Program-made: the position numbers and the translations under genes
Source of the DNA: an uncultured Candidatus Melainabacteria bacterium
Lineage (GTDB): Bacteria > Cyanobacteriota > Vampirovibrionia > Gastranaerophilales > Gastranaerophilaceae
Direction: 5' to 3'
Assembly (NCBI GenBank): GCA_934718275.1
Contig: CAKUZD010000003.1
Span: forward strand, 223,972-287,971
Length of the DNA stretch: 64,000 nt
Notes under the pieces: model-generated
Database searches by the model: none
What the model was told of the DNA's origin: nothing
What the model saw: only the letters and a program-made list of their open reading frames with translations
Shown: one piece after another, positions 8,252-16,998 of the stretch
Layout of the letters: each line of letters begins with the position of its first letter
Position numbering within the stretch: the stretch's first letter is position 1

Positions 8252-9133
8252 TTATGCTTTATCGCTATGGCTGCCACCCATCATGTAACCGCCGATTAAA
8301 CCTACCGCAGCGGCTATACCACCTGCAATTGCTGCCATTTTGCCTTTTCCTTCTTTTTTAATAGCACCTTCGATTTTACCAAAAGCTTCTTTGATTTCTT
8401 TTCTATCTAAAATCTCTTTTAGTTTGCTTGATTTAGCTTCTGTTAATTTGTTTTTTGCTTTTGTTAATTTATCAGCAATACCATATTCTGCATTTGCTTC
8501 TGTTTTTGCTCTTTCTGCAAATTGATCCATCTTAGCTTTTCTTAAGTCTGCTTTTGCTTTCGATAATGCTTTACGTTCATCCTTTACGCCTTCTAAGAAT
8601 GTTTTTCTATCCGCACGAGCATTTTTCAAATCATTTTTAGCAGCATTTTTTTCTTCGTCTGTTGTAGCTGATTTTAATTTATCTTGAGCTTCTTTTATTT
8701 TTGCGTTTACATCTGCTAATGTCTTATCACTTTCGCCGATTTTAACCTTTTTTTGGTCTAGCTTTGTTTGAGCTTCTGTAATAGCTTTGTTTAAATCATC
8801 TTGTTTTTCTAGTTGTTGAGCTTGTATTGAATCATATACGGCTTTATTAGCATTTTTAACTTCGCCTTTTGTATCTACTTCTTTGTATTCATTTACAGCA
8901 TCTTCTAATTTTTTAGCTGCTTCTGAATCTTTTTCTGTAATTTCTTTCTTTGTGAAAGTATCAGGTCTTTGAGTAAATAATTCTTCTAAAGTTGGTTTTT
9001 TACCTCCTAGAAACCAACCGCCTGCTGCACCTACTGCACCAAGTCCTACACCACCTGCAATTGCTGAAGGTAATGCGCTGTGTTTTTGTGGTTGTTGTTG
9101 AGCATCTACACCATTAATTGCGTTTACTGACAT
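8252..9133 (-). CDS. Coiled-coil protein with glycine-zipper segments at both ends
   Basis: Unknown family, 293 residues. The start follows AAAGG at good spacing. Residues 1-20 are polar (Gln-rich, no signal peptide). A Gly/Ala-rich hydrophobic stretch follows at about 22-45 (GGVGLGAVGAAGGWFLGG). A long Lys/Glu/Ala helix runs from about 60 to 265, and a second Gly/Ala-rich stretch lies at about 268-288 (AAIAGGIAAAVGLIGGYMMG). The two hydrophobic ends joined by a long helix could span or tether membranes, or form an oligomeric fibre. No function is claimed. It stands alone, with a terminator downstream. Confidence 0.72.
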   Translation of the reverse strand: MSVNAINGVDAQQQPQKHSALPSAIAGGVGLGAVGAAGGWFLGGKKPTLEELFTQRPDTFTKKEITEKDSEAAKKLEDAVNEYKEVDTKGEVKNANKAVYDSIQAQQLEKQDDLNKAITEAQTKLDQKKVKIGESDKTLADVNAKIKEAQDKLKSATTDEEKNAAKNDLKNARADRKTFLEGVKDERKALSKAKADLRKAKMDQFAERAKTEANAEYGIADKLTKAKNKLTEAKSSKLKEILDRKEIKEAFGKIEGAIKKEGKGKMAAIAGGIAAAVGLIGGYMMGGSHSDKA

Positions 9134-9308
9134 AATTCTACCTTTCTTAAAATTTTACACACACATTTTGTATATATATTAACACTTAAAGAAAAATTTT
9201 TTTGCTTTTTTTACACTATTTTATTAAGAATTGTTACAACGAATTATCTTTTGGATTATTGAACAATTTCTTTTTAGTAGTAATCTAGGCATTAGAAAGA
9301 GGGTAAAT

Positions 9309-10277
9309 ATGGATATATTGTTTGTTATAGATAGGTTAGAATTAAAATATTTTGAATTTAATAACCTTGTTACTAATTTTTGGATTATTCGAGAACTGTT
9401 AAAAGAAAATAAAAATATTTGTATAACAACTATAGATAAATTAAGTTTGATTGCCGGTGTTCCTTTTGCGCATTGTTATGAGGTCTATGCTAAAGACGGA
9501 AATATTTTTTATGACAAATCTGTTCAATGTAGGAAAATTAATGATTTTGTGTTGGTAATGTTTAGACCTGACCCTCCTGTAGATACTGATTATATAAATG
9601 CAACTTATATATTTGATTTTGTAGATAGAAATAAAACTCTTATATTAAATGAGCCGAAAGCTATTAGAGATTTTAATGAAAAATTACATACTTGTAAGTT
9701 TTTGGATTTGATGCCGGAAAATATTGTTACAGCTTCAAAATCAGATATTATTGACTTTTTAAATAAAAATGAAGAAATTGTATTAAAACCCTTGAATGCT
9801 TGTTTTGGAGCAGGAGTTATGACTTTAAAAAAAGGTGATAAAAATACTGCTGTAATCATAAATACAATGACAAAAAACCAAACACAACTCGTAATGGTTC
9901 AAAAATATATTCCCAAAGCGAAATTTGGAGACAAACGGGTAATGTTTCTTGGCGAAGAAGTTTTGGATGTTTGTGTTCAAAAACTTCCTTCAAATGATGA
10001 TTTTAAATTCAACGAACATTGTGACAGTAATATTATAAGAGCAGAACTTTCTCAAGCTGAAAAAGAAAAATTCGCTCCGGTTGCCAAAGAGTTAACACGC
10101 CTCGGTTTGCCGTTGGTTGGGCTTGATGTTATTGACGAAAAAATTATCGAAATAAACGTAACAAGTCCTTGCTATTTTATAAAAGAAGTAAACGGACATT
10201 TTAACTGTGAACTTGAAAAGAAAATTACAAATTATATTACAATGCAACTTGAAAAATTTTTATGTTCTAAGATTTAA
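9309..10277 (+). CDS. Glutathione-synthetase-like ATP-grasp ligase
   Basis: The 322-residue protein starts at MDILFVID after GAGGG; a longer frame from 9231 lacks a ribosome binding site. It aligns along its length with prokaryotic GshB: RPDPPVDTDYINATYI (substrate side), KPLNACFGAGV (ATP-grasp loop), QKYIPK, GDKRVMFL, GLDVI and the metal-ligand end EINVTSP. The Gly-rich AAGGRGE loop of E. coli GshB is replaced by a sequence with Glu, His, Cys and Asp (NEHCDS). No gshA is in view, so the true substrate is open: glutathione or a related peptide. Its stop overlaps the convergent stop at 10274 by 4 bases. Confidence 0.82.
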   Translation: MDILFVIDRLELKYFEFNNLVTNFWIIRELLKENKNICITTIDKLSLIAGVPFAHCYEVYAKDGNIFYDKSVQCRKINDFVLVMFRPDPPVDTDYINATYIFDFVDRNKTLILNEPKAIRDFNEKLHTCKFLDLMPENIVTASKSDIIDFLNKNEEIVLKPLNACFGAGVMTLKKGDKNTAVIINTMTKNQTQLVMVQKYIPKAKFGDKRVMFLGEEVLDVCVQKLPSNDDFKFNEHCDSNIIRAELSQAEKEKFAPVAKELTRLGLPLVGLDVIDEKIIEINVTSPCYFIKEVNGHFNCELEKKITNYITMQLEKFLCSKI

Positions 10278-11284
10278 TAATCAAAGCTACATGTTAGTGG
10301 TGAATCTTTTTTTAGGTTCATTATTTTGTCATCAATAAATTCTTTAAATTCATCAACTAAATATTGCATATAATCTTTGTTGCTTGATGGGTCTTGTTTT
10401 TCTTTAAGCAAATTTTCGATTTTTTCTTGCGTTTCTCCAAGTAATTTTTTGTCAGGGAAGTAGTTAAATGGGTCGTCCATAAAACCTCTATGGTAAAAAT
10501 TTGTATCTAATTTGTCTAAGTTAAGTTTGCTTGTCGGATTATCCAATATTCTTTGGGCATAAGCTTTACAAAGTTTTCCAAATACTTTTGGCGCGTGTTC
10601 TGTTTCATCAATACCTAGAGCAGAATATATATAAGATATTGGATTGTATTCAACATCTTTAAAATTAGGGCTAAAGTCCAAACAGGTCATTTCTTGTCCT
10701 AAAGCATCAACGTGTAAGTTTTCTCCTTTTCTGTCAAATACAATACCTTTAGACATTGCATCTTCAATCTGTTCTAAAACTTTTTTGAACGGTAATTCCG
10801 TAAAGTTATTTGCAACATAGGCTTGGGTTACTTTTTTTAGTTCAATACCTTCTTTGGTGTCTCTGTGCGGCATTATTTTTAATGGAATTCCTCTAATCCA
10901 TTTCATTATTTGAGTGCCATCATCCAATTTTCCAACTACGTGATTTACAATATCGTAATTGTTTAAGTCTCTGTTTAAGGTAAAATTAGTTTCTTTTCCT
11001 GCTAATTTTTTTTCGCGTCTTATGCAATATTCCGGAAATTCTTCAATTTTATAAACTAAAGCTTCTTGGCCTTCGCCTATAATGTTTTCTTTTTTTAAAG
11101 CATTTCGGCAGGCATCAATGATTTTGTTTTCCGGTAGTTTCATTAAATCTTTTGAAAAATCTTGGCTGTATGTTACAGTGTCTTTTGATAACGGAGCCAA
11201 ATTTTTGCCTGTAAATTTGTTTTTACAAATATATGGTAGCCGTTTGGTTATTATTGTTTTTACTAAATTAAAATCTACTTGCAT
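10274..11284 (-). CDS. Protein-kinase-like protein of unknown role
   Basis: 336 residues; the start follows AGGAG. Kinase-fold marks are visible in order. There is a Gly loop and Ala (GEGQEALVYK, residues 70-79), and a hinge-like stretch (IMKWIRGIPL, about 126-135). A catalytic-loop equivalent with Asp184 and Asn189 (DRKGENLHVD) follows, then a DFG-like LDFSP (Asp203). The usual HRD is absent, as in small-molecule kinase-like and effector kinases. N-terminal residues include KNKFTGKNL, resembling the short F-x-G motif of other unknown proteins here. No neighbour suggests a substrate. It could be an atypical kinase or a pseudokinase. Confidence 0.6.
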   Translation of the reverse strand: MQVDFNLVKTIITKRLPYICKNKFTGKNLAPLSKDTVTYSQDFSKDLMKLPENKIIDACRNALKKENIIGEGQEALVYKIEEFPEYCIRREKKLAGKETNFTLNRDLNNYDIVNHVVGKLDDGTQIMKWIRGIPLKIMPHRDTKEGIELKKVTQAYVANNFTELPFKKVLEQIEDAMSKGIVFDRKGENLHVDALGQEMTCLDFSPNFKDVEYNPISYIYSALGIDETEHAPKVFGKLCKAYAQRILDNPTSKLNLDKLDTNFYHRGFMDDPFNYFPDKKLLGETQEKIENLLKEKQDPSSNKDYMQYLVDEFKEFIDDKIMNLKKDSPLTCSFDY

Positions 11285-11353
11285 ATTAATCTCCTACAGG
11301 TTTTATAATGAATGTCAATAATTGAAATTGCTTTTATATTAAAATATTGTTAC

Positions 11354-11383
11354 AAAAAAGCGGAACAGTTGTTCCGCAAAAAA
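11354..11383 (-). terminator. Rho-independent terminator downstream of tsaD
   Basis: GCGGAAC (11360-11366) pairs with GTTCCGC (11371-11377) around AGTT. Runs of A flank both sides, giving a U-tract on the minus strand. It lies 107 bases past the tsaD stop. Confidence 0.8.
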
Positions 11384-11489
11384 GGTTTCATAGTATAGTT
11401 TATATTCCCAAGATTTAACATTCATACTAAATACATAGCAAAAGATTTTTTTGCTAGTATAAAGTGTAAAATTTACAATAGTTAATATT

Positions 11490-12545
11490 TTACTTAACTC
11501 TTGAGAATACTTCTACATTAACATCATCAAAAGTATTAGTATTGAAGTATGCGCAAGATGCTACCATCGCTGCATTATCCGTACAATATTTCATTGGTGG
11601 TGCAAATACTTTATATCCTTCATCTTTAAGTGCAAATATTTTTTTTCTGATTTCTGAATTTGCAGCAACTCCACCTGCTATTACAACTTGATTATAATTG
11701 TTTTCTTGTAAAGCTTTTTTTAGTTTGTGTAAAAGAGTTGAAGATACTGTCTCTTGAAAGCTTGCACAAATATCTGCGACAGGTTTTTCTTTTCCGTCAA
11801 AAGATTTTACTAACCTTAATACTGCAGTTTTTAAACCGCTAAAGCTGAAATTATATCCATCAACTCTTGATTCCGGAAGTTTAAATGCGAATGGGTTTCC
11901 TTCTTGGGCTAATTTATCCAATTTTGGCCCTCCCGGATAAGGCAAACCTATTAATCTTGCAACTTTGTCATAGGCTTCGCCAACTGCATCATCAATTGTT
12001 TCTCCCAAAATAGTCTGTTCAGAATATGATTTAACGTCAATAATTTGAGTATGTCCTCCGCTTACCAATAATGCCATAAAAGGAGGTTTTAAGTCTGTGT
12101 CAAGGTAATTGCCGCAAAGATGGGCATTAAGGTGGTTAACTCCAATGAATGGTTTATCGTAGGTTAAAGCAAGAGTTTTTGCAGCGTTCAGACCTACTAA
12201 TAAACACCCAACCAATCCGGGGCCTACCGTTCCTGCGAAAGCCGTAATGTTTTCCGGGGTAAGTCCAAAGTTTTCTTTTGCTTGTTTAAAAGCTTCTTCT
12301 ATAACAATGTTGATAGAGTCCAAATGTTCTCTTGCTGCAATTTCAGGGATAACTCCTCCAAATTGGGCGTGAGTTTTAATTTGTGATGCTACAACATTAG
12401 CTATAACTTCTCGACCGTTTTTTACTATAGAACAAGCTGTTTCATCACAACTTGATTCTATTGCCATTATATAATTATCATACCCGCTTTCCGGTCCAAT
12501 TGTAACAGGTTTTTTAGAGAACAATTTATTTTTTATATTTTTCAT
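11490..12545 (-). CDS. tsaD: tRNA N6-threonylcarbamoyladenosine transferase TsaD
   Basis: Transfers threonylcarbamoyl to A37 of ANN-decoding tRNAs with TsaB and TsaE. It has IESSCDETA near residue 29, the metal-binding HLNAH, SGGHTQ and a late GGVAANSEIR motif. I place the start at 12545 (351 residues), because TATAAT lies exactly six bases upstream; the frame continues to 12605, but that part runs through the promoter. Compared with typical members it has about 20 extra N-terminal residues (MKNIKNKLFSKKP). A start nearer MAIESS (12467) would remove part of the first strand. Neither tsaB nor tsaE is in the window. Confidence 0.95.
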   Translation of the reverse strand: MKNIKNKLFSKKPVTIGPESGYDNYIMAIESSCDETACSIVKNGREVIANVVASQIKTHAQFGGVIPEIAAREHLDSINIVIEEAFKQAKENFGLTPENITAFAGTVGPGLVGCLLVGLNAAKTLALTYDKPFIGVNHLNAHLCGNYLDTDLKPPFMALLVSGGHTQIIDVKSYSEQTILGETIDDAVGEAYDKVARLIGLPYPGGPKLDKLAQEGNPFAFKLPESRVDGYNFSFSGLKTAVLRLVKSFDGKEKPVADICASFQETVSSTLLHKLKKALQENNYNQVVIAGGVAANSEIRKKIFALKDEGYKVFAPPMKYCTDNAAMVASCAYFNTNTFDDVNVEVFSRVK

Positions 12546-12557
12546 AGTAATATTATA
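12546..12557 (-). promoter_or_regulatory. -10 element placed for a leaderless tsaD mRNA
   Basis: Consensus TATAAT (12552-12557, minus strand), then ATTACT, then ATG at 12545. No Shine-Dalgarno and no convincing -35 hexamer are seen. Confidence 0.5.
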
Positions 12558-12599
12558 GTATAAACAAGAAAATAATGATAGTAAAATAATTGCTGAATA

Positions 12600-12650
12600 A
12601 GGCAATAAGTTGTTAGGGCGTTAAAACTTAATCGCTCGCTGTCATTCGAA
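12600..12650 (+). repeat. Dispersed intergenic repeat, copy B
   Basis: GGCAATA, then AGGGCGTTAAAAC (12615-12627), then GTCATTC about 15 bases on. This is the same order as copy A at 1460-1560 read on its minus strand. Confidence 0.45.
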
Positions 12651-12660
12651 AAGGGATATC

Positions 12661-13944
12661 ATGAAATTTATAGATAAATCAAAAATTAGAGTAGTTTCAG
12701 GACGTGGTGGTAACGGTATGGTTGCTTGGCGTAGAGAAAAATTTGTAGACAAAGGCGGCCCTGCCGGAGGAGATGGTGGCAGAGGCGGAGATGTTTATTT
12801 AATTGGTGATGAAAACATGTCTACTCTTATGGATTTTAAACATAAGTCTGTTTTTAAAGCGGATGCCGGAGAAAATGGAAGTATAAAGAATATGCATGGG
12901 CGTGGAGCTAAAGATTTGTATATAAAAGTTCCTGTTGGTACTGTGGTTAGGGATGTGAAAACCGGCAGTATTATTGCTGATTTAACGGAACATGAACAAA
13001 AAGTCCTTGTTGCGAAGGGTGGTCGTGGAGGCAGAGGGAATGCCAGGTTTGCTACTGCGCAAAAAAGAGCTCCTCAGTTTTGCGAGCCGGGGGAACCGCC
13101 TATTGAAAGAGAATTGTTTTTAGAGTTGAAATTGATTGCAGATGTTGGTTTATTGGGAATGCCAAATGCGGGGAAATCAACTTTAATCAGTAGAATCAGT
13201 TCTGCTAAGCCAAAAATCGCTGATTATCCTTTTACTACTCTTATTCCAAATCTGGGTGTTGTTAAAAAACGTTCCGGTGACGGGTATGTTGTTGCTGATA
13301 TTCCGGGACTTATAGAAGGTGCATCAGAGGGTGTGGGATTAGGTCATGATTTTTTACGACACGTGGAAAGATGTCGCTTTTTAGTACATCTTGTAGATGC
13401 TACTGAGGAAAGTCCGTTTGAAAATTATAAAAAAATTAATCTTGAGTTAGAAAAACATTCGGAACACTTGGCTAATCTTTATCAAATTGTAGCTCTGAAT
13501 AAGATTGATTCAATTGATGAAGAAAGAAAAAAGGAACTTTTGGAGCAATTTTGCAAAGTCTCAAATGATGTATTTGAAATTTCTGCAGTAACAGGTGAAA
13601 ATATCGAACAACTGCTTGATTTTATGGGACAGAAAGTTGATGAAATTCCTAAAAAAGAAATATCTGTAGTTGTAGAAGAAGATACAGGTGCTTATAATAA
13701 CGATGATAGTTCTTTCGAAGTGTATAAAGCAGCAAAAGATACTTATATAATTGAAGGTGGCAAGATTTCAAGAATAGCCGGTGTTACAGATGAAAGAAAT
13801 TCAGAGCAAGTAATTCGTTTTCAAAACATAATGAAAGGAATGGGTGTTTTTGACGAATTAGCTAAAAAAGGAGTAAAAGATGGAGATACTATTATTATAG
13901 GACATCTTGAATTTGTATTTTATTCTGATGAAATATTTGGATAA
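12661..13944 (+). CDS. obgE: GTPase Obg/CgtA
   Basis: Ribosome-associated GTPase in large-subunit assembly and stress control. At 427 residues it is full length. It has the Gly-rich Obg domain (residues 1-158, many GG and RGG turns), the G domain with P-loop GMPNAGKST near 167, DYPFTT switch I, DIPGLIEGA, NKID near 281 and SAVTG. A C-terminal OCT domain follows (about 345-427, ending FGV-type acidic residues). The start follows AAAAGGG. It is directly followed, 15 bases on, by the YjbQ gene and is probably co-transcribed with it. Confidence 0.97.
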   Translation: MKFIDKSKIRVVSGRGGNGMVAWRREKFVDKGGPAGGDGGRGGDVYLIGDENMSTLMDFKHKSVFKADAGENGSIKNMHGRGAKDLYIKVPVGTVVRDVKTGSIIADLTEHEQKVLVAKGGRGGRGNARFATAQKRAPQFCEPGEPPIERELFLELKLIADVGLLGMPNAGKSTLISRISSAKPKIADYPFTTLIPNLGVVKKRSGDGYVVADIPGLIEGASEGVGLGHDFLRHVERCRFLVHLVDATEESPFENYKKINLELEKHSEHLANLYQIVALNKIDSIDEERKKELLEQFCKVSNDVFEISAVTGENIEQLLDFMGQKVDEIPKKEISVVVEEDTGAYNNDDSSFEVYKAAKDTYIIEGGKISRIAGVTDERNSEQVIRFQNIMKGMGVFDELAKKGVKDGDTIIIGHLEFVFYSDEIFG

Positions 13945-13959
13945 AAAGGAGTAGCAATC

Positions 13960-14376
13960 GTGACTGTAATTAATGAGAAATTTAGTGTTAATACTAGAGG
14001 AAATACTGATATAATAGATGTTACGCAGAATGTGAAAAATGTAGTTTATATGCATTCTTTACAAAATGCGGTTGTGCATGTGTATGTTGCAGGAAGCACT
14101 GTTTCAATAACTAACATTGAATTTGAGCCGGGACTTTTGGTTGATTTACCGGAGGCTTTAGACAGGATTGCACCTATGAATTTGGAATATCATCACGATG
14201 CAACATGGCATGATGGAAACGGGTATGCTCATGTTAGGGCTTCTATTGTTGGAAATTCTACAATGGTTCCATTAATAGATGGTGCTTTGCAATTAGGTCA
14301 GTGGCAGCAAATTGTTTTGGTTGATTTTGATAATAAGTCGAGGACTAGAACTGTTTATGTTCAAATTGTCTATTAA
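13960..14376 (+). CDS. yjbQ: YjbQ/UPF0047 family protein
   Basis: A 138-residue single-domain protein starting at GTG 13960 after AAAAGGAG. It has the family signature: EPGLLVDLP in the middle, YHHDATWHDGNGYAHVRAS with its metal-binding His and Asp/Asn residues, VPLIDGALQLGQWQQI, and the C-terminal R-x-R-TVYVQ strand. Family members form trimers and some have weak thiamine phosphate synthase activity; the physiological job is not settled. It lies 15 bases after obgE. An AT-rich 67-base gap follows before the broken prepilin gene. Confidence 0.93.
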   Translation: MTVINEKFSVNTRGNTDIIDVTQNVKNVVYMHSLQNAVVHVYVAGSTVSITNIEFEPGLLVDLPEALDRIAPMNLEYHHDATWHDGNGYAHVRASIVGNSTMVPLIDGALQLGQWQQIVLVDFDNKSRTRTVYVQIVY

Positions 14377-14405
14377 TTAAACTTGAAAAAAGCTTCAAAA
14401 TATTT

Positions 14406-14411
14406 TATAAT
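14406..14411 (+). promoter_or_regulatory. -10 element for the G10-interrupted prepilin gene
   Basis: TATAAT at 14406-14411 precedes a GAGAGAGGAT ribosome binding site and ATG at 14444. A working promoter and start support the idea that the frame upstream of the G tract is meant to be translated. Confidence 0.45.
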
Positions 14412-14443
14412 AGAAAAGTAATATTTAAAAGAGAGAGGATTTT

Positions 14444-15294
14444 ATGGAAAGATTAAATTTAGAGTCACAATTATTGTTAAAAAGAAACAATAATCAAAGT
14501 GACGTGCTCATCGGGGGGGGGGCAATCGCCGCTTAACCTCTCATTATAACCATGGTTTTACACTCGCTGAAGTTTTAATAACACTTGGAGTTATTGGTGT
14601 TGTTGCTGCTTTGACTTTGCCTGTAATTGTTAATAATGTTAAAGCTAATATTTTAAAACAACAATTTAAGAAAGTATACAATACGTTTTCAAATGCTTTG
14701 CTAAAAACTTATTCAGATAATGGAAATGAGTATTTAGAGTGTTATTATGGAGAAGTTACAAGTGGTGGAGAGTGTGTAGAGAGAGATGAGAATGGGAATT
14801 GTACAAAGCAGAACCCTTCTGTCGGTTACAATCTTAACATTGAATGTGGTAAGTTTTACGATGAATTGAAAAATTCTTTAAATGTTATAAAAGTTTGTGA
14901 AAATAATGCTCTTAGAAACGGTTGCGTTTCTGAAGATATGAAGGGGATTGATACTGTATATAAAGGAAAACACGAAGATGTTTCTGATGTTGATCTTAAT
15001 ATAGCTATGACCGGTTGTAATAACTTTAGAGAAGAAAATATAAAAAATGTTAATCCGGCTTGGGTTCTTGCTGATGGAACCGTGGTGGGATTTTATAGTA
15101 GTAATAGGCTTAACTTAGGTAAAATTTTTTGGGTTGACGTAAATGGTCATAAAAAACCAAATAAATGGGGGTATGATATTTTTGTTTTGGCTTATAGAAA
15201 AAGAGGCGAAAGCGTAATATTAAAAGGAGGAGGCTGTTTTCAGACAGAAGTAGGTGGTACTTCTGCAGATAATATGATAAAATCAATGTATTAA
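14444..15294 (+). CDS. Type IV prepilin-like protein, out of frame at a G10 tract (phase-variable or pseudogene)
   Basis: ATG 14444 has a good ribosome binding site and encodes a leader that reaches G10 at 14513-14522, then stops at TAA 14534-14536. The -1 frame picks up immediately with NHG, then FTLAEVLITLG, a textbook prepilin cleavage site and N-terminal helix, and runs to 15294. Adding one G, removing two, or a -1 slip joins the two halves with no stop between. The mature part has 5-6 Cys and the DVNGHKKPNKWGYDIF motif shared with the intact prepilin at 27575-28255. The main frame has no proper start of its own (only TTG at 14611, inside the helix). It is either switched off in this isolate or an assembly error. 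Confidence 0.75.
14513..14522 (+). repeat. G10 homopolymer (candidate phase-variation switch)
   Basis: Ten consecutive G in a genome near 30 percent GC, inside the prepilin leader between a valid start and the cleavage site. It is the longest G run I see in the window. Length 8 or 11 would put the gene in frame. Confidence 0.9.
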
Positions 15295-15370
15295 AAATTT
15301 TCTCTTGTTTTTGATTTATGTTCCTGCTAAAATCTTTTTAAGTGCAGAATATAAATAGAGGATTAAAATT

Positions 15371-16897
15371 ATGTCAAAGAGAGTATTATTATGTATTATG
15401 GATGGTTGGGGAATTAGTAAAAATCACCCCGAGTTTGATGCAACAAAACTTGCACATCCTGTAAATGTTGATAGATTAGAAAAAGAATGTCCATCAATTT
15501 CAATTCATGCTGACGGGCAATATGTTGGTTTGCCTGATGGACAAATGGGAAATAGTGAAGTCGGGCACTTAAATTTAGGTGCAGGTCGTATTGTTCATCA
15601 AGATTTGTCGAGAATTAACAGAGCTATTAAAGACGGTTCTTTCTTTAAAAATGAAAAATTCTTGATGGCTATGAATCATGCAAAAGAAAATAATTCAGCT
15701 TTGCATATATTCGGTCTTGTTTCTACAGGTGGCGTTCATTCATCACTGGACCATTTGTTGGCATTGATTAAAATGGCTGCAGAAAACGGGTTAAAAAAAG
15801 TATATGTTCACGCTTTCTTAGATGGTAGAGATACTCCGCCTCAGAGTGCTTGTACTTTTCTTCAACCGGTTGAAGATGAATTGAAAAATTTGGGACTTCC
15901 TAAAGTTGCAACCATTATTGGCAGATTTTATATTATGGATAGAGATAACCGTTGGGATAGAGTTGAAAAAGGTTACAACGCGTTGTTGTTGGGAGAAGGA
16001 GAACATGCTGAATCGGCTTGTGAAGGTGTAAAAGCATCTTATGAAAGAGGCGATAATGATGAATTTGTTCTACCAACAGTAATCGGTGGCGAAGAATCAA
16101 GAATTCATGATAATGATTCTGTTATTTTTATTAACTTTAGACCTGACAGAGCAAGAGAAATCTCTAAAGCTCTTAACTTTAAAGATTTTGATGGTTTTGA
16201 AAGAAAGAAAGTTCTTAAAAATTTGTGTTATGTAACTATGACAAGTTATAATGAGGACTTTACTTTCCCTGTAGCTTTCCCGAAAGAACATTTGGTAAAT
16301 ATTTTAGGAGATGTTTTGGAAGCTAACGGAATTCACCAATTTAGAACTGCTGAAACTGAAAAATATGCACATATTACATTTTTCTTTAATGGTGGAATTG
16401 ACGAACCTCAACCTCATGAAACAAGAGTTCTTGTGCCTTCTCCAAAAGTTGCAACCTATGATTTACAACCGGAAATGAGTGCACCTGAAGTTTGTGAAAA
16501 TGTATTAAAAGCAGTATCAAATCCTGAGTACGGTTTTGTGTTAGTAAATTTTGCAAACCCTGATATGGTTGGTCATACAGGCGTTATTGCGGCTGCAGAA
16601 AAGGCTTGTCATGTTGTTGATGAATGTGTGGGTAAAATTGCAAAAGCTTGTGTTGAAAATAATGTAATCATGTTGTTGACAGCAGATCATGGTAATTCTG
16701 AAGTTATGGTAAATCCTGAAACAGGAAAACCTCAAACAGCACACACAACAAATAAAGTTCCATTTGTTTTGATTAATGCTCCAAAAGATGTTCAATTGAA
16801 AGATGATGGTGCTTTATGTAATATTGCTCCTACTGTTTTGCAGTTGTTGGGTATTGAAAAACCTGTAGAAATGGATTGTGAGTCATTGATAAAGTAA
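15371..16897 (+). CDS. gpmI: 2,3-bisphosphoglycerate-independent phosphoglycerate mutase
   Basis: Interconverts 3- and 2-phosphoglycerate in glycolysis, using two Mn ions. At 508 residues it is full length. It has MDGWG near residue 11, the phospho-serine motif GNSEVGHLNLGAG near 61, a GGVHS turn, HAFLDGRDTPP, IGRFYIMDRDNRW, and the C-terminal metal site TADHGN with HT.KVPF. The start follows AGAGGATTAAAATT. It stands alone, with a long imperfect hairpin downstream. Confidence 0.97.
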   Translation: MSKRVLLCIMDGWGISKNHPEFDATKLAHPVNVDRLEKECPSISIHADGQYVGLPDGQMGNSEVGHLNLGAGRIVHQDLSRINRAIKDGSFFKNEKFLMAMNHAKENNSALHIFGLVSTGGVHSSLDHLLALIKMAAENGLKKVYVHAFLDGRDTPPQSACTFLQPVEDELKNLGLPKVATIIGRFYIMDRDNRWDRVEKGYNALLLGEGEHAESACEGVKASYERGDNDEFVLPTVIGGEESRIHDNDSVIFINFRPDRAREISKALNFKDFDGFERKKVLKNLCYVTMTSYNEDFTFPVAFPKEHLVNILGDVLEANGIHQFRTAETEKYAHITFFFNGGIDEPQPHETRVLVPSPKVATYDLQPEMSAPEVCENVLKAVSNPEYGFVLVNFANPDMVGHTGVIAAAEKACHVVDECVGKIAKACVENNVIMLLTADHGNSEVMVNPETGKPQTAHTTNKVPFVLINAPKDVQLKDDGALCNIAPTVLQLLGIEKPVEMDCESLIK

Positions 16898-16910
16898 GTG
16901 AGTATAAATA

Positions 16911-16964
16911 GTGAATGGTGAGTAATTTATTTTAATTAATTTTTTAGGATTATTCACCATTTAC
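16911..16964. repeat. Long imperfect inverted repeat between gpmI and the SNF2 gene
   Basis: GTGAATGGTGAGTAAT (16911-16926) pairs with ATTATTCACCATTTAC (16949-16964) through 16 positions, two of them G-U wobbles, around a T-rich 22-base loop. It may act as a gpmI terminator or be a small palindromic repeat; a related GTGA-rich inverted repeat lies at 63755-63868. Confidence 0.6.
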
Positions 16965-16998
16965 TTTCTGCTTTTGGCTAAATATTAAAAGGACAACT

